A stretch of 64,000 nucleotides of DNA from Hyphobacterium indicum (GTDB lineage Bacteria; Pseudomonadota; Alphaproteobacteria; Caulobacterales; Maricaulaceae), in NCBI RefSeq assembly GCF_003129605.1, contig NZ_QBDX01000001.1, forward strand, positions 558,001 to 622,000, in the 5' to 3' direction. Shown here one piece after another: positions 18,932-27,376 of the stretch. The notes below the pieces were generated by a model. It was not told where the DNA came from. It saw only the letters and a program-made list of their open reading frames with translations, and ran no database searches. The translations under genes and the position numbers were made by a program. Within the stretch, counting starts at the first letter, position 1; the number at the start of each line of letters is the position of its first letter.

Positions 18932-19633
18932 ATGACAGAGATTTCCGATACCCATATCCTGGTCGTGGACGATGATGACCGCATCCGTGACCTCCTGAAA
19001 CGCTTCCTGTCGCGGCATGGCTACCGCGTCTCTACCTCTGCCGACGCATCGAAGGCGCAGGCGAAGATGCGGTCCATGGATTATGATCTCATCGTGCTGG
19101 ATGTGATGATGCCCGGCATGGACGGGTTCGAGCTGACCCGGATTGTCCGCGAAACCCGCGAAACCCCGATCCTGCTGCTCACCGCCCGCGGCGAGGCCGA
19201 AGACCGCATCAGGGGCCTGTCACTAGGGGCGGATGATTATCTGGCCAAGCCGTTCGAGCCGGAAGAACTGGTGCTGCGGATCAATGCCATCCTGCGCCGC
19301 GCGCGCCCGGCCGCACTCGAACCGAAAAAGGTCCGGTTCGGGCATTTCCGCTTCGATATCGGCAATGGCGCGCTGACCCGCAATGGTGAGGCCGTGCGTC
19401 TGACCGGCGGCGAGGAAACCCTGCTGAAAGCGCTGGCCCGCGCAGTGGGCCAGACCGTGTCGCGCTATGATCTGTGCGAGCTGACCGGCGGCGGCGAACG
19501 CGCCGTGGATGTGCAGATGACCCGGCTGCGGCGCAAGCTGGAAGCTGATCCGCGCCAGCCGCTTCATTTACAGACCATTCGCGGTGAGGGATACAAGCTG
19601 ATCGCCGAGGCGATTTTCGAGGATCAGGGCTGA
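18932..19633 (+). CDS. OmpR-family response regulator
   Basis: DNA-binding response regulator of 233 aa. The receiver domain (1-125) has the acidic pocket VVDDDD at 11-16, phospho-acceptor Asp57 in LIVLDVMMPGMDG and Lys in LAKPFEPEEL. The winged-helix domain (130-228) ends HLQTIRGEGYKLIAE, typical of OmpR/PhoB proteins. AAGGA precedes the ATG. The cognate kinase starts 8 bp downstream. The receiver and linker resemble the PetR group of alphaproteobacteria, but the target genes cannot be read from here. Confidence 0.93.
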   Translation: MTEISDTHILVVDDDDRIRDLLKRFLSRHGYRVSTSADASKAQAKMRSMDYDLIVLDVMMPGMDGFELTRIVRETRETPILLLTARGEAEDRIRGLSLGADDYLAKPFEPEELVLRINAILRRARPAALEPKKVRFGHFRFDIGNGALTRNGEAVRLTGGEETLLKALARAVGQTVSRYDLCELTGGGERAVDVQMTRLRRKLEADPRQPLHLQTIRGEGYKLIAEAIFEDQG

Positions 19634-19640
19634 CACCGAT

Positions 19641-20960
19641 TTGGGACCGTTGAAACGATATCTGCCGAAAAGCCTGTTTGGCCGGTCCCTGTTGATCTTC
19701 GTCGTGCCCGTCGCGGTCATGCAGGGGCTGATTGCCTGGGCCTTTTTCGAGCAACACTGGGAAACCGTCACCCAGCGCCTCTCGGAAGGCGTGGCCGGTG
19801 ATGTCGCCATGATGACGGAATTGTTCGAGCAGAGCAGCGGCGACCTATCCACCTTCGACATGCTCGCGGACAATGCGTACCGCAACATGCAGCTCTCGGT
19901 GGATTTCCGCGAGGGCGAAGTCTTGCCCACCTCGCGCCGCTCCTCCTTTTTCCGGACGCTGGACCGCACCCTGCGGCGCTCCCTGACCGCGGCCATGGAC
20001 AATCCGGTCTGGTTCGACACCACGCGCTATCCCGCCTATGTCGATATCCGCGTCCAGACGGAGACCGGGGTGCTGCGCTTCATTGCCGTGCGCGAGCGCG
20101 TCTTCGCCACCACGGGGCATATCTTCCTGCTCTGGCTGTTCGGAGCGACGGCGCTGCTCAGCCTGGTCTCGGTGATTTTCATCCGCAATCAGGTCAAGCC
20201 GATCCGGCGCCTTGCCGACACCGCCAAACGCTTTGGCCGCGGCGAGGACGACACCGATTTCAAGCCCGCCGGCGCCCGCGAGGTGCGGGAGGCTGCGCAC
20301 GCCTTTATCGACATGCGCCAGCGCATCACACGCCATCTGGACCAGCGCACCTCGCTGCTGGCCGGGGTCAGCCATGACTTGCGGACGCCGCTGACGCGCC
20401 TGAAACTGCAGCTCGCCATGATGCCGGAGGGCAGCGAACGCGATGATGCCATCCGCGATGTCGCTGAAATGGAACATATGCTGGAGGAGTATCTGGCCTT
20501 TGCGCGCGGCCAGGTGAGCGAGGAAACCGTCGAGGCCGATGTCTCCGCCCTGGTCACCGAAACCGTGGAGGCGGCACGCCGCGCGGACCCCGCCATCGCT
20601 CTGGAAGCGGAAGCGGATATCCGCGCCAATATCCGCCCCGGCGTGCTGAAGCGCGGCATTGCCAATCTCATCGCCAATGCCTGCGCCTATGGCACGCAGT
20701 GCGAGGTCTCGGTCCGGCGGCTGAACCGGCGGCTGGAAATCATTGTTGATGACAATGGGCCGGGCATCCCGGCGGACAAGCGCGAGGAAGCGTTCAAACC
20801 CTTCTCGCGGCTGGATGAGGCGCGCAATATGAACCGCGAAGGGGTCGGCCTCGGGCTCGCCATTGCCCGCGATGTCGCCCGTGGCCATGGCGGCGATGTG
20901 GAATTGTCCGACAGCCCGCTGGGCGGCTTGCGCGCCGTCATGCGCCTGCCGCTGGCTTAG
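19641..20960 (+). CDS. EnvZ-type sensor histidine kinase
   Basis: Inner-membrane kinase paired with the regulator upstream. It starts at TTG and has two membrane helices (about 10-32 and 158-180) around a 125-residue periplasmic sensor, then HAMP, then HisKA with phospho-His245 in GVSHDLRTPLTRLKLQL. The ATPase domain has the N-box (LIANACAYG), G1 (DNGPGIPADKRE) and G2 (GVGLGLAIARDVARGHGG). At 439 aa it has normal length. The signal is unknown; the sensor domain lacks a recognisable fold. Confidence 0.92.
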   Translation: MGPLKRYLPKSLFGRSLLIFVVPVAVMQGLIAWAFFEQHWETVTQRLSEGVAGDVAMMTELFEQSSGDLSTFDMLADNAYRNMQLSVDFREGEVLPTSRRSSFFRTLDRTLRRSLTAAMDNPVWFDTTRYPAYVDIRVQTETGVLRFIAVRERVFATTGHIFLLWLFGATALLSLVSVIFIRNQVKPIRRLADTAKRFGRGEDDTDFKPAGAREVREAAHAFIDMRQRITRHLDQRTSLLAGVSHDLRTPLTRLKLQLAMMPEGSERDDAIRDVAEMEHMLEEYLAFARGQVSEETVEADVSALVTETVEAARRADPAIALEAEADIRANIRPGVLKRGIANLIANACAYGTQCEVSVRRLNRRLEIIVDDNGPGIPADKREEAFKPFSRLDEARNMNREGVGLGLAIARDVARGHGGDVELSDSPLGGLRAVMRLPLA

Positions 20961-21077
20961 CGGAGATTACCCTCCGGATTATTCGATATGCTCCGGTCGA
21001 AGCATCTTTAGCGGTTTTCCGGCCCCCCGCTTTCACAAGGGTGGGCATGCCCGAGGATGACGGGGAAGCAGCTAAGG

Positions 21078-21215
21078 TCACCCCACCCTGACGGCTTCGC
21101 CGTCTTTCCTCCCCATCAAGGGGAAGGGAAAAGACGCCGGCGCTGCCAACACTTTCCCCTCCCCCACCGTGGGGAGGGGTAGGGGTGGGGGGTAATTACC
21201 GGCATGGCTGTTATC
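21078..21215. repeat. Palindromic GGGGAGGGG repeat, copy 3, with halves in swapped order
   Basis: Both halves of the repeat are present, but the CACCCCACCCTGACGG...CATCAAGGGGAAGGGAA half comes first and the TTTCCCCTCCCCCACCGTGGGG...GGTAATTACCGGCATGG half second, the reverse of the other copies. The second half matches the copy at 331, including GGTAATTACCGGCATGG. This can be read as the junction of two tandem copies, each missing its outer half. Confidence 0.75.
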
Positions 21216-21239
21216 GCCATCACTTCGCCCGCCGCGCCA

Positions 21240-21615
21240 TCGGCAAACTCGGCAGCCCGGGCCACGCGCAGCGGAAACTAAAGGATAGCGTCTCGAACCC
21301 GTCCGGGTTCGCAAGCGCGACCGCGCGCCCGCAGCTTTAGCGAGGAGCGAAGGCCCGGAGGGGCCTGAGCATCGGAGAAAAGTGTGCGCCCCCGTGGTCA
21401 GATCGCACCAATTCTTCCGCTTCAAGGAGGAGGGTGAAAGTGGCTGCGGTGCCCGTCTGCCTGCATCCGGCCCCTGCGAGGGAGGGTGGAGCCGGAAACC
21501 GGTTTCGGGGCACCGCAACCGGGAGCGCACACATGGGAAACTGCCCTGTCAGGGCTGAATGGCAGCTGAGCGCAGCGGACTTTGTTTCGCCCATCATGCG
21601 GCGCGAATAAGGCGG
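21240..21615. other. Structured non-coding block, candidate RNA or large repeat
   Basis: No convincing gene lies between 20961 and 21754. The part from 21240 is full of nested inverted repeats: GAACCC/GGGTTC (21295-21300, 21305-21310), GTGTGCGC/GCGCACAC (21382-21389, 21525-21532), TGCGGTGCCC/GGGCACCGCA (21445-21454, 21508-21517) and GCCCTG/CAGGGC (21543-21555). The second and third stems are nested coaxially, giving an arm of about 150 nt. Minus-strand ORFs across it have no ribosome site and look like shadows. It lacks the conserved cores I would expect of RNase P RNA or tmRNA. It could be a structured RNA or a mobile repeat. Confidence 0.4.
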
Positions 21616-21754
21616 CGCTCGTGGCCGTCTGTGCCTCTCTTATGACGCGAGTGCAGCATAAATTCTTCGCCAGACAGGCTTTATATCCGGATTAACCCGT
21701 GGTTAAATCCCTCCGTCGCGCTGGGGAGCGAGCAAGGAACGACAAGGGATTTGC

Positions 21755-22147
21755 ATGAAAAAGTTTATTCTCACCGCTGCCGCATTGGGCCTGATGACGT
21801 CGGGTGCCGCTTTTGCGAATGGCATGGACAATGCCGTGGGCAACACCGTCCGGATCATCGTCAATGATGCCGGCGAAGGCTTCGATGTCTATTTTGACGC
21901 CGGCGGCGTCTATTCCGACAGTCTTGGCCGCACCGGCGCCACATGGGCGTTTGACGAGCAGCTTTGCATCACTCCGCCGCCCGACGCAGGTGCCGAAACC
22001 AGTTGTGGACCCTGGAATGAAGATCTGGATGCCGGCGGCAGCTGGCAGACAGATGGCTGGTCCGATGACGGCACCATGATCACGATTTCTATCCTTGAAG
22101 GACGCGGCCACGAAGCGCCGACCCCTCCGACGCCACCGGCTGAATAA
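21755..22147 (+). CDS. Small secreted protein of unknown function
   Basis: A 130-aa protein with a clear signal peptide (MKKFILTAAALGLMTSGAAFA, cut after Ala-Phe-Ala). The mature part is acidic, with two Cys that could pair (QLCITPPP and TSCGPWNED), and ends in a Pro/Thr-rich tail (APTPPTPPAE). AAGGGA lies before the ATG and a good terminator follows at 22180. I do not recognise the family; the size and single disulfide suggest a periplasmic or surface protein. Confidence 0.7.
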   Translation: MKKFILTAAALGLMTSGAAFANGMDNAVGNTVRIIVNDAGEGFDVYFDAGGVYSDSLGRTGATWAFDEQLCITPPPDAGAETSCGPWNEDLDAGGSWQTDGWSDDGTMITISILEGRGHEAPTPPTPPAE

Positions 22148-22179
22148 TCCGCACCACTCACCCTTCAGGGATAATGAAG

Positions 22180-22208
22180 CGGTCAGCCTCCGGGCTGGCC
22201 GTTTTGTT
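22180..22208 (+). terminator. Rho-independent terminator
   Basis: Nine-base stem (CGGTCAGCC / GGCTGGCCG, one G-U pair) with a three-base loop, followed by TTTTGTTTT. It closes the secreted-protein gene at 21755. Confidence 0.85.
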
Positions 22209-22225
22209 TTGACAGGAGACTGCCC

Positions 22226-22831
22226 ATGAACCGGCCGGACCGCACCGCCATCCATAACGCCATGACAGACAAGGGCTATGTCATATTCGGCAACGCGAAG
22301 GGATTTGATCTCAACATCGTCGGTATCCGGTCGGCGGAGACCAAAGCCAATGCCTTCGATGACTGGCTGACGGTTTCCTACAGGGACGCCGCGCATGGCG
22401 ACTGGGCCTTCTATGCCTTTGCCTGCACCACCGATCCCGGCCTGACCCATTTGCAGACCCTGTCGCATCCCGATGGCACGGCGGTTCTGAAGGAGGGCCA
22501 GTACCGCTCCTCCCACATGATCCGCAAGCATCAGGGCAAATATGACGCGATCTGCCAGAAGCCGGGCTATGTGCTGCAGACCTGGCGCGACCGCAATGAG
22601 GACGGCACGATCGACCGCGACGCGGGCAATGTCTTCACCAATGCCACCGGGATCAACATCCACCGCGCCAGCGCCACGCGGCGGTCGACACAGGTTGATC
22701 GCTGGTCGGCCGGTTGTCAGGTCATCGCCGATCCCACCGATTTCGATATCCTGATGACGCTCGCGCGGCGGGCGAAAGAGATTTACGGCAACAGCTTCAC
22801 CTATACCCTGCTTCACGAAACCGATCTCTGA
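22226..22831 (+). CDS. YkuD-like (L,D-transpeptidase-fold) protein with SAGC motif
   Basis: A 201-aa protein with no signal peptide. The C-terminal half has GINIHRASATRRSTQ and then DRWSAGCQVI. An invariant His followed after about 17 residues by S-x-G-C is the arrangement of YkuD-type catalytic sites (His and Cys). Similar IHRG...SEGCQ proteins occur in phages and bacteria, possibly acting on peptidoglycan. AGGAG precedes the ATG. The lack of an export signal is odd for a cell-wall enzyme and suggests a phage-derived or intracellular role. The function is inferred, not proven. Confidence 0.6.
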   Translation: MNRPDRTAIHNAMTDKGYVIFGNAKGFDLNIVGIRSAETKANAFDDWLTVSYRDAAHGDWAFYAFACTTDPGLTHLQTLSHPDGTAVLKEGQYRSSHMIRKHQGKYDAICQKPGYVLQTWRDRNEDGTIDRDAGNVFTNATGINIHRASATRRSTQVDRWSAGCQVIADPTDFDILMTLARRAKEIYGNSFTYTLLHETDL

Positions 22832-22894
22832 CAGGCATGGTTCATGCAGATGTGCTAGACTTGTGCCGTCCTGGCGTCATGTAAGGGGAAATCC

Positions 22895-23218
22895 ATGTTT
22901 ATTCTTGGCCGTGTCGGCTCTGTCAGCGCCACGCTGTTCCTGGCCTTTATCCTCGCCCTCGCCATGCTGGTCACGCTCGGCCTGTATGCACCGGACCTGC
23001 TCAACTGGATCCTGAACTGGGCCGATCAGGTCGAGGACTGGCTGACCCATACCGCGCTGCCCAACCGGTACAACAATCTGGTCCGGCTCTTCCTGTCCAA
23101 TCAGCAGATCACCTTCCTCTTCTTCACCATCATCGCGCGCATTATCATCGCGATCGTGGCGAGCCTGTTCATGTCGGCCGTGAAGCCGAAATCGAAGATC
23201 GACAAGGCCTTCGGATAA
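22895..23218 (+). CDS. Small membrane protein of unknown function
   Basis: A 107-aa protein with two hydrophobic stretches (about residues 8-32 and 68-92) separated by an amphipathic, Trp-rich segment (NWADQVEDWL). It ends with a basic tail (KPKSKIDKAFG), so it is probably a two-pass inner-membrane protein. AAGGGG precedes the ATG. It ends just before the shared hairpin at 23225 and converges on the DUF2282 lipoprotein gene. Unrecognised family. Confidence 0.65.
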   Translation: MFILGRVGSVSATLFLAFILALAMLVTLGLYAPDLLNWILNWADQVEDWLTHTALPNRYNNLVRLFLSNQQITFLFFTIIARIIIAIVASLFMSAVKPKSKIDKAFG

Positions 23219-23224
23219 CGAAAA

Positions 23225-23249
23225 CGCCGCCGTGGAGACCACGGCGGCG
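23225..23249 (-). terminator. Bidirectional hairpin, terminator of the DUF2282 lipoprotein gene
   Basis: Perfect 11-bp stem (CGCCGCCGTGG / CCACGGCGGCG) with a 3-base loop. On the minus strand it is followed by TTTT, giving a good terminator for the gene ending at 23277. On the plus strand the following bases are not U-rich. Confidence 0.8.
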
Positions 23250-23276
23250 CATCGTCAGAACAGAATTCAGAACCGC

Positions 23277-23756
23277 TTACGGGCGGTCGACGGGCGTCAG
23301 CGAACCGTTGCCGAACGGCGTTTCAATGGATTCGCAGGTGCCTTCCGGGACATAGGTCCAGGCATCGCCCTGATAATCAATCGTCGATGTGCCTTCGCAC
23401 GACGTGCCGGGGCCGGCCGCACAATCATTCTCGCCAGCCAGGGCAATGCCATAGCATTGTTCCATGCCGTCAGTGTCCATGTCGTCCATGGCCATTTCAA
23501 CTTCGTCGGCCATATCCGAGGCCATGTCACCGGCATCGTCCATGGCAGCTTCAGCGGCGTCACCGGCATCGTCCATCATGTCGCCAGCGGTATCGCCGGC
23601 ATCATCCATGGCATCGCCAGCGGCATCCGCCGCATCTTCCATGGTGGCTTCGGCTTCATCCATCATCGTGTCGTCAGTCGCAGCCTCTTCACCCGAAGAG
23701 CAGGCCATCAGGGCCAGCGCGGGCAGGGCAGCGGTAAGCATCAAACGTGTACGCAT
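23277..23756 (-). CDS. Lipoprotein with Asp/Met/Ala repeats and a C-terminal DUF2282 (bufferin-like) domain
   Basis: A 159-aa lipoprotein (lipobox LMAC, Cys19). Residues 25-97 are a low-complexity stretch of repeated DDAGD, MDDA and DMASD units. Residues 100-150 are a DUF2282-type domain: [41 protein letters not shown], with four Cys in the family spacing. DUF2282 proteins include the recently described bufferins (BufA1), secreted peptides that bind copper after modification by a DUF692 enzyme. No DUF692 or DoxX partner is in this window, so modification is uncertain. The Met/Asp-rich spacer could itself bind metal. Confidence 0.8.
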   Translation of the reverse strand: MRTRLMLTAALPALALMACSSGEEAATDDTMMDEAEATMEDAADAAGDAMDDAGDTAGDMMDDAGDAAEAAMDDAGDMASDMADEVEMAMDDMDTDGMEQCYGIALAGENDCAAGPGTSCEGTSTIDYQGDAWTYVPEGTCESIETPFGNGSLTPVDRP

Positions 23757-23844
23757 AAGTCTTCCCTTCCTTGACTCGCCAAAGAAATTATTCCGGCGGC
23801 GGGCATCCTTACCATAAATTCATATTCTGTGCAGGGGTATATTT

Positions 23845-24189
23845 TCAGAGCGAGACCCGCGCTGACAGACGCTCCGCCGGAACAGTGCGCGGTGTCTTGT
23901 GAACCGTCGCCGTCACGCGCGCAACATCCGGGAAGGCCTTCACCCGCTCGGCAATGGCCAGGGCCAGCGTCTCGATCAGATCATAATGTTTCAGATCAGC
24001 CGTCTGCTGCACGGCAGCGGCGACCTCGTCATAATGCGCCGTCTCGCCAATGGAATCATTCGCCGGCACGGATTTCAGCGTCATCACCAGATCGACCGTA
24101 ACATCCTGGCGCGCCTTGCGTTCAAAATCGTGAACCCCCAGTGCAACAGGCACGCGCAAGGCGGTGATTTCGATTTCCATCTGCGGCAT
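23845..24189 (-). CDS. folB: Dihydroneopterin aldolase/epimerase
   Basis: Pterin-pathway enzyme of the FolB/FolX family, making 6-hydroxymethyl-dihydropterin for folate or epimerising dihydroneopterin. The core is ITALRVPVALGVHDFERKARQDVTVDL, then ETAHYDEVAAAV and the catalytic-Lys region ARVTATVHKTPRTVPAE. The start is uncertain: the frame extends to 24279, but homology begins at MEIEITALRV, so 24189 or 24180 is likely. It is divergent from phhA, an enzyme that needs a reduced pterin. Confidence 0.88.
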   Translation of the reverse strand: MPQMEIEITALRVPVALGVHDFERKARQDVTVDLVMTLKSVPANDSIGETAHYDEVAAAVQQTADLKHYDLIETLALAIAERVKAFPDVARVTATVHKTPRTVPAERLSARVSL

Positions 24190-24323
24190 GGCGGCGGGGT
24201 CCCGGTGCTGGTTTCTGGCGCTGTGCATAGGCGGGATAAGGCAGTGTTTCAAGCAAGAGCGGCCTTGGCGCAGGGTCACGAAACCATTAGGTTAGTTTCA
24301 AATGTAACTAATCGGAGGCTCAC

Positions 24324-25235
24324 ATGGTCGAGCTACGCGTCCCCACATCAGATCCGGTCGTCCAGCGCCAGGTCGAGGCCGGTCAGGTGCGCGATGATTA
24401 CACGATCGACCAGTGCTGGGATGAATACACCGATGAAGAGCATGCCATGTGGCACAAGCTCTATAACCGCCAGACCGGCATGCTGGGCAACCGGGCGGTA
24501 AGGGAATTCTATGACGGGCTCGACGCGCTCGGCCTCGACAATACAAAGATCCCCGACTTCCGGGAGGTCAATCCGAAGCTGGAAGCCCTGACCGGCTGGA
24601 AGCTCGTCACCGTGCCGGGCCTGATCCCGGACGAGCCCTTCTTCACCCATCTCGCCAACCGGCAATTCCCGGTCGGCCGCTTCATCCGCAAGCCGCACGA
24701 GATCGATTACCTGCAGGAGCCGGACATCTTCCACGATGTCTTCGGCCATGCCCCGCTGCTGGGCCTGTCGACCTTTGCCGATTACATGGCCGCCTATGGC
24801 CGCGGCGGCCTGCGCGCGCTGGAATTCGGCACGCTGGAAAACATCACCAGGCTCTACTGGTACACGGTGGAATTCGGCCTCATCAAACAGGGTGACGCGC
24901 TGAAAATCTATGGCGCCGGCATTGTCTCATCCTATTCGGAAAGCGTCTTCTCGCTGGAGGGCCGTTCGCCCAACCGCATCGGTTTCGACATCGAGCGCAT
25001 CATGCGCACACAATACCGCTATGATGATTTCCAGCAGACCTATTTCGTCATCGACAGTTTCCAGCAATTGCTGGACGACACGGTGAAGCAGGATTTCGCG
25101 CCGCTCTACGAGCGCATCAAGGGGCAGGGCGACATCCCCGCCCGCGCCACGACTGACGGCGATAACGTGATCCACAAGGGCACGCAGGAATACGCCGACG
25201 CTGGCGGGCGATGGGAAAACGCGCCGCAGGTGTAG
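24324..25235 (+). CDS. phhA: Phenylalanine 4-monooxygenase
   Basis: Iron- and tetrahydropterin-dependent enzyme that converts Phe to Tyr. The catalytic core has the pterin/substrate region VPGLIPDEPFFTHLANRQFPVGRFIR and the iron ligands in DIFHDVFGHAPLL (two His of H-x4-H, near residue 138), with the third ligand Glu further on in the GLIKQGDALKIYGAG region. At 303 aa it is close to bacterial PhhA. GGAGG precedes the ATG. folB is divergent 135 bp away, linking cofactor and enzyme genes. Confidence 0.95.
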   Translation: MVELRVPTSDPVVQRQVEAGQVRDDYTIDQCWDEYTDEEHAMWHKLYNRQTGMLGNRAVREFYDGLDALGLDNTKIPDFREVNPKLEALTGWKLVTVPGLIPDEPFFTHLANRQFPVGRFIRKPHEIDYLQEPDIFHDVFGHAPLLGLSTFADYMAAYGRGGLRALEFGTLENITRLYWYTVEFGLIKQGDALKIYGAGIVSSYSESVFSLEGRSPNRIGFDIERIMRTQYRYDDFQQTYFVIDSFQQLLDDTVKQDFAPLYERIKGQGDIPARATTDGDNVIHKGTQEYADAGGRWENAPQV

Positions 25236-25294
25236 GGGGCAGGCATTGACGTGGACTGCGGCACTGCCGGTCCGGGGCTTCGGTCGCTGATCCG

Positions 25295-27043
25295 CTAATG
25301 GCTATTGGTCAGGGGTGACGCAATCGCCGCACTAGTGACAGATCGCGGTACGGCATCGCTACTGAATCGAAGAAATACGCGCCGGTCTGCTGCGGCCAAA
25401 GGCATGTCTGCCCCTTCGTTTGCGCGCACAAAAACGGCGAACAGGCGCGGATTATCAGGATGGAAAACAACGGCAAATGGACTGGGCGTACGGCTTGAAG
25501 TGCACAAGCCCTGACTGTCGGTCTCGCAAACCTCCAGCGACACCGGCAAATCCTGACCGCCGGTATCGGCGCTGACGGTCACGGTTACCGGATCGCTGGC
25601 ACCGACCGTTACGGCTGCGGCCGAAAGAAATCCGATCCGGTTTCCGTCGCCAGGAATTCTGATAACACCGTCTGATGTCGGCGTTACGCCGATAGCCAGA
25701 AGGTCGGGCGCTCCCGGATCGGATGACAGCACGAAATCGGTGAGACCGGGAATGCGTGCTGCCTGCACGCCGGCCTCACAGGTAAAATCGATATGCACAC
25801 TCTGGCCCACGAAGACCGATCTGGGCGTCAGGCTGAAGACGAAGCTCTGTGACAGCCTTGGCAGCACGTCAACAGGCGTACTGGGCGTTCCAATCGGCAT
25901 ATTCGCCGTATCGGTTGTCTGAAAGGCGAACGCAGCGTCCACGCCATCCGACATGTTCAACCGGCAATTCTCGGCGGTCTGCTGACCCGCATTTACGACG
26001 GAGGCGAAAGCGGTCGCCGGCTGCCCAGCCGGAACCGAACGGGCTCCCGGCAGGAGTGAAGCGGCAATTGAAGGCGGCCCGAATGCAGCGTCGTCACACA
26101 GCTGTTGCCGATCTGCGAGGCAACGTGAGCGGGTTGTCCCGGCGCGACCGAATACCGCATCGAGAAATGCCACCGTGTGGTCAGCGACAGTAACGTCCCG
26201 AACGGTACGCGTTCGCGGCTGAACTGTGGATAGGCCGTGGCCGACTCCGTCAAGCGGTAGATACCAGATATCGGTCGCCGTTGCTTGTGCAGCAGCAGCG
26301 AGGGAGAGGGCGTTCTGGAACGCGACCGTCTGATCGGCGTTTCCATGCACGACCATCAGCGGAATGTCGTTTGCCTCCATTGTGAAGAAGGGCTGCAATC
26401 CACCCCAATAATCGACAATGCCGACCAGGTCGACGGGGAGGGTGACACCGCGTTCCTGCTGGCCGTAACCCACATTCAGCGATGTTCCGGCACCGGCAGA
26501 TCCGCCCCAGAGCACGGCACGGGAGGTGTCGATCCCCATCGCGCCCGCATTGGCCGCGAGCCAGCCGATCGCCGCTTCGGTATCCTCGATCGCTCCGATC
26601 GCTGCGCGGGCCTGGCGACCTGCACCGCTGTTGGCATTCAGGAGTTGCCACTGCGATGTGGAGAGCACGGTTTCCAGAAAGCCGAGTGTTGCCGAGGCCA
26701 GTACCGGACGGTCTCCGGCGAGGCGGTAGTCGATCGCGGCGACGGCGTAGCCAGCTGCCAATGCGTCCTGAAGCAAGTCTATGACTCCGGCCAGATCCTT
26801 TGAACCGCTGACAAAGCCGCCGCCGTGAATAAAGACGATCAGCGGGCAGTCACTACTGCAGCCCGCATCCGGTCGATGAATGTCGAGCTCCAGCGGAAGG
26901 GGACCGTTTTCCGTCGCGGCTTGCGTATAGACATGTGTTGTCGTCGCGTTCTGCGCGGAAGCAGCCGAAGTTGGAGCCAGCAACATCAAGATGGCGAGCA
27001 GCTTTAGTGTCACGCTGGAACAAGCTCGCTGCACGTGGATCAT
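25295..27043 (-). CDS. Secreted alpha/beta-hydrolase (esterase) with C-terminal beta domain
   Basis: Exported esterase of about 582 aa. GAAGGG upstream favours MIHVQRACSS over a codon ten residues earlier; a signal peptide ends near SAASAQ. The hydrolase domain has the oxyanion motif HGGGF (residue 73) and nucleophile Ser182 in WGGSAGAG, in the style of carboxylesterase and HSL families, with the catalytic His probably in GVGHGLS. The last 250 residues contain paired Cys and repeated strand patterns (DVLPRLSQSFVFSLTPRSVFVG), suggesting Ig-like domains for binding or surface display. It is followed by the csp region on the other strand. Confidence 0.8.
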   Translation of the reverse strand: MIHVQRACSSVTLKLLAILMLLAPTSAASAQNATTTHVYTQAATENGPLPLELDIHRPDAGCSSDCPLIVFIHGGGFVSGSKDLAGVIDLLQDALAAGYAVAAIDYRLAGDRPVLASATLGFLETVLSTSQWQLLNANSGAGRQARAAIGAIEDTEAAIGWLAANAGAMGIDTSRAVLWGGSAGAGTSLNVGYGQQERGVTLPVDLVGIVDYWGGLQPFFTMEANDIPLMVVHGNADQTVAFQNALSLAAAAQATATDIWYLPLDGVGHGLSTVQPRTRTVRDVTVADHTVAFLDAVFGRAGTTRSRCLADRQQLCDDAAFGPPSIAASLLPGARSVPAGQPATAFASVVNAGQQTAENCRLNMSDGVDAAFAFQTTDTANMPIGTPSTPVDVLPRLSQSFVFSLTPRSVFVGQSVHIDFTCEAGVQAARIPGLTDFVLSSDPGAPDLLAIGVTPTSDGVIRIPGDGNRIGFLSAAAVTVGASDPVTVTVSADTGGQDLPVSLEVCETDSQGLCTSSRTPSPFAVVFHPDNPRLFAVFVRANEGADMPLAAADRRVFLRFSSDAVPRSVTSAAIASPLTNSH

Positions 27044-27376
27044 AATTTCACCCTTCCGGTTCGCGGTTTGCATTCAGACAGGTAACGTTGAAGCTGAAAA
27101 AATCCGTCGCCAAGCGATGCAAATGCGCAGTTTGGGGGAAGACCGACGCAGCGCGCGATCTCTGGTGGCTTGTTTCCCCTTGCACCCCAAGTTGAGTCAT
27201 TGATGCGCAGGATAGAAACCCTCCTGGTGACTAGCTGTGGACCGACCGGCCTGCCTCGAACGCCGCGGCTTTCCATCTGCTCCTTCGCGTAACCCGGACA
27301 GGCGGACCTTAGGACGCCAGAGCGCAGAATTTTCGCGGTGATTCCGCCCGCCACAATCCGGACACAATCGGGGCGC

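Noticed and set aside
21078-21597. Minus-strand ORFs of 150 and 86 aa over the structured block
   Set aside because: They read through repeat and hairpin sequence, lack ribosome sites and have low-complexity Pro/Ser/Arg content; the inverted repeats explain the DNA better.
21240-21615. RNase P RNA or two-piece tmRNA
   Set aside because: I looked for the GAGGAAAGTCC-type P4 core and for a tmRNA tag beginning Ala-Asn-Asp on either strand and found neither.
27040-27354. 104-aa minus-strand ORF upstream of the esterase
   Set aside because: Overlaps the esterase ribosome site and signal-peptide start, and has random-looking composition.
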